This document shows positions 22,714 through 23,222 of a stretch of DNA of 23,222 nt, piece by piece; the stretch's first letter is position 1; each line of letters begins with the position of its first letter. The DNA comes from a bacterium UBP4_UBA6127 (GTDB lineage: Bacteria > UBP4 > UBA4092): NCBI GenBank assembly GCA_002428325.1, contig DIVR01000075.1, forward strand, positions 1 to 23,222, read 5' to 3'. The position numbers and the translations under genes are program-made. The notes beneath the pieces are model-generated. The model worked only from the letters and a program-made list of their open reading frames with translations. It was not told where the DNA came from and did not search any database.

Positions 22714-22762
22714 TGTGTCATTTTGAGTACATAAATTCTTCCAGTGTCTTGAATTTGACACA
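22714..22762. promoter_or_regulatory. Candidate activator-binding dyads upstream of the sigma-54 promoter
   Basis: TGTGTCA (22714-22720) and its exact inverse TGACACA (22756-22762) are 42 bp apart. A closer dyad GTGTC-N8-GACAC occupies 22744-22761. They sit about 95-150 bp upstream of the -24 element, the usual range for enhancer-binding proteins. Binding is inferred. Confidence 0.4.
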
Positions 22763-22801
22763 GTTAACTGGCCTTGATTGGGAAATAGACTTTTCGGGAA
22801 T

Positions 22802-22850
22802 GATATAATGAATCATCTACAATATTGATAAATAATAAGATATAATGAAT
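22802..22850 (+). repeat. Exact 12-bp direct repeat GATATAATGAAT
   Basis: Copies at 22802-22813 and 22839-22850 start 37 bp apart, in AT-rich DNA between the candidate activator sites and the sigma-54 promoter. Each contains TATAAT but has no fitting -35 box. Confidence 0.6.
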
Positions 22851-22858
22851 AAATCTGA

Positions 22859-22875
22859 TTGGCATAATATTTGCT
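22859..22875 (+). promoter_or_regulatory. Sigma-54 (-24/-12) promoter
   Basis: TTGGCATAATATTTGCT matches YTGGCACGRNNNTTGCW at all invariant positions: GG and GC are exactly 12 bp apart, and TTGC is perfect. The two mismatches are in the tolerated C-G pair. Transcription should begin near 22886, about 40 nt before the ATG at 22927. Confidence 0.7.
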
Positions 22876-22926
22876 ATATATAGAATTGTAGTAGTCAAGA
22901 ATTATAGGACATCTAAGGAGAAGACA

Positions 22927-23073
22927 ATGACTTCAATGAGTTTACAAGGAATATTACTGATTGGAATAATCAGTATACTGGCCCTTGTAATAGCCCGATA
23001 TTCAATTTCCCTGGTATTTAATACCATGAGTTATTTTTTGGTAAGGGCCTCGCAAGGAACCGCGAGAAAATAA
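22927..23073 (+). CDS. 48-residue single-span membrane peptide under sigma-54 control
   Basis: The 48-residue peptide begins with an ATG, six bases after a strong AAGGAG (22915-22920), and ends at TAA 23071-23073. A hydrophobic helix (about 6-23, GILLIGIISILALVIA) is followed by an amphipathic segment with aromatic residues and a basic tail ending QGTARK. I recognise no family. It has its own sigma-54 type promoter and its own terminator, so it is a complete one-gene transcription unit. That argues it is a real small protein despite its size. Confidence 0.65.
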   Translation: MTSMSLQGILLIGIISILALVIARYSISLVFNTMSYFLVRASQGTARK

Positions 23074-23098
23074 ATTCAAAAAATAAGAGACCTTTTTC

Positions 23099-23140
23099 AA
23101 AGAGCCCCGGCTGGAGTTATTCAGCTGGGGCTCTTTCAGT
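23099..23140 (+). terminator. Terminator of the small membrane peptide gene
   Basis: A 15-bp stem with one G-U pairs 23099-23113 (AAAGAGCCCCGGCTG) with 23122-23136, and has an 8-nt loop. TTTCAGTTAT follows. It lies 25 nt after the stop codon. Confidence 0.85.
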
Positions 23141-23191
23141 TATATCCCAATAATAATTCTTGCAGGGAAGAGGGAAAATCAGGGATAATTA

Positions 23192-23221
23192 TTGACAAAA
23201 TTTCGGTTACATCGTTATACT
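23192..23221 (+). promoter_or_regulatory. Promoter leading out of the window
   Basis: A perfect TTGACA (23192-23197) and TATACT (23216-23221) are separated by 18 nt at the very right edge. The gene it serves lies outside the window. Confidence 0.6.
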
Positions 23222-23222
23222 T

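Noticed and set aside
22804..22846. The two TATAAT boxes as sigma-70 promoters for the small peptide
   Set aside because: Neither has a -35-like hexamer at 16-18 nt, whereas the -24/-12 element fits exactly.
1..23222. CRISPR array, tRNA/rRNA genes, insertion sequences, prophage or known defence operon
   Set aside because: I saw no regular spaced repeats, tRNA-like cloverleaf, transposase, integrase or defence gene set; the HEPN-like region alone does not make a defence system.

Overview
The window carries about 23 protein-coding genes with short intergenic gaps and several sets of overlapping or translationally coupled genes. I see no tRNA, rRNA, CRISPR array, transposase or phage gene. The content suggests the chromosome of a Gram-negative (diderm) bacterium. 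The evidence is an LpxL/HtrB-type acyltransferase, a PilT/PilU pilus ATPase, a sigma-54 type (-24/-12) promoter, housekeeping-type TTGACA/TATAAT promoters and AAGGAGG ribosome binding sites. Base composition is moderate by eye. Several proteins fit their families only loosely, which would suit an under-sampled phylum, but I cannot name a taxon from this sequence.

Layout. (1) 35-2307, minus: an NfeD-type membrane serine protease and a slipin/stomatin in one operon, closed by a perfect 13-bp hairpin terminator. (2) 2308-4522: a divergent control region holding a long palindrome, a near-consensus promoter and a terminator-like hairpin inside the leader of bipA/typA. (3) 4545-6346, minus: hisG (long form) followed by a lipid-A-type acyltransferase, with a strong terminator between them. 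(4) 6491-8554, minus: a secreted kelch-propeller protein with two C-terminal beta-domain-like repeats, divergent from a WYL-domain regulator (8707-9699) that appears to have a leaderless mRNA. (5) 9730-12323: a beta-CASP metallo-beta-lactamase RNase-like protein, divergent from an atypical YchF-like P-loop protein. (6) 12486-13179, minus: a DUF948-like and YtxH-like pair of envelope proteins. (7) 13473-17084, plus: a molybdopterin oxidoreductase, a HIT hydrolase, a sugar-phosphate nucleotidyltransferase, two coupled small membrane proteins and a PgeF/YfiH protein. (8) 17169-22200, plus: a PilU-like ATPase, a DUF4911-like protein, a membrane histidine kinase, a response regulator and an HU-family protein. 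(9) 22283-23221: a membrane coiled-coil protein on minus, then a 48-residue membrane peptide on plus behind a sigma-54 type promoter, and a promoter leading out of the window.

The most unusual points are these. The response regulator (20609-21880) has no DNA-binding domain and ends in a helical region with an RNxxxH motif, which resembles HEPN-type RNases. The small membrane peptide has its own sigma-54 promoter with possible upstream activator dyads. The bipA leader looks like an attenuator. A two-copy palindromic repeat lies just upstream of two perfect TATAAT promoters. No complete known defence or mobile system is present. The kinase/REC-HEPN-like pair is the best candidate for an undescribed signalling system.
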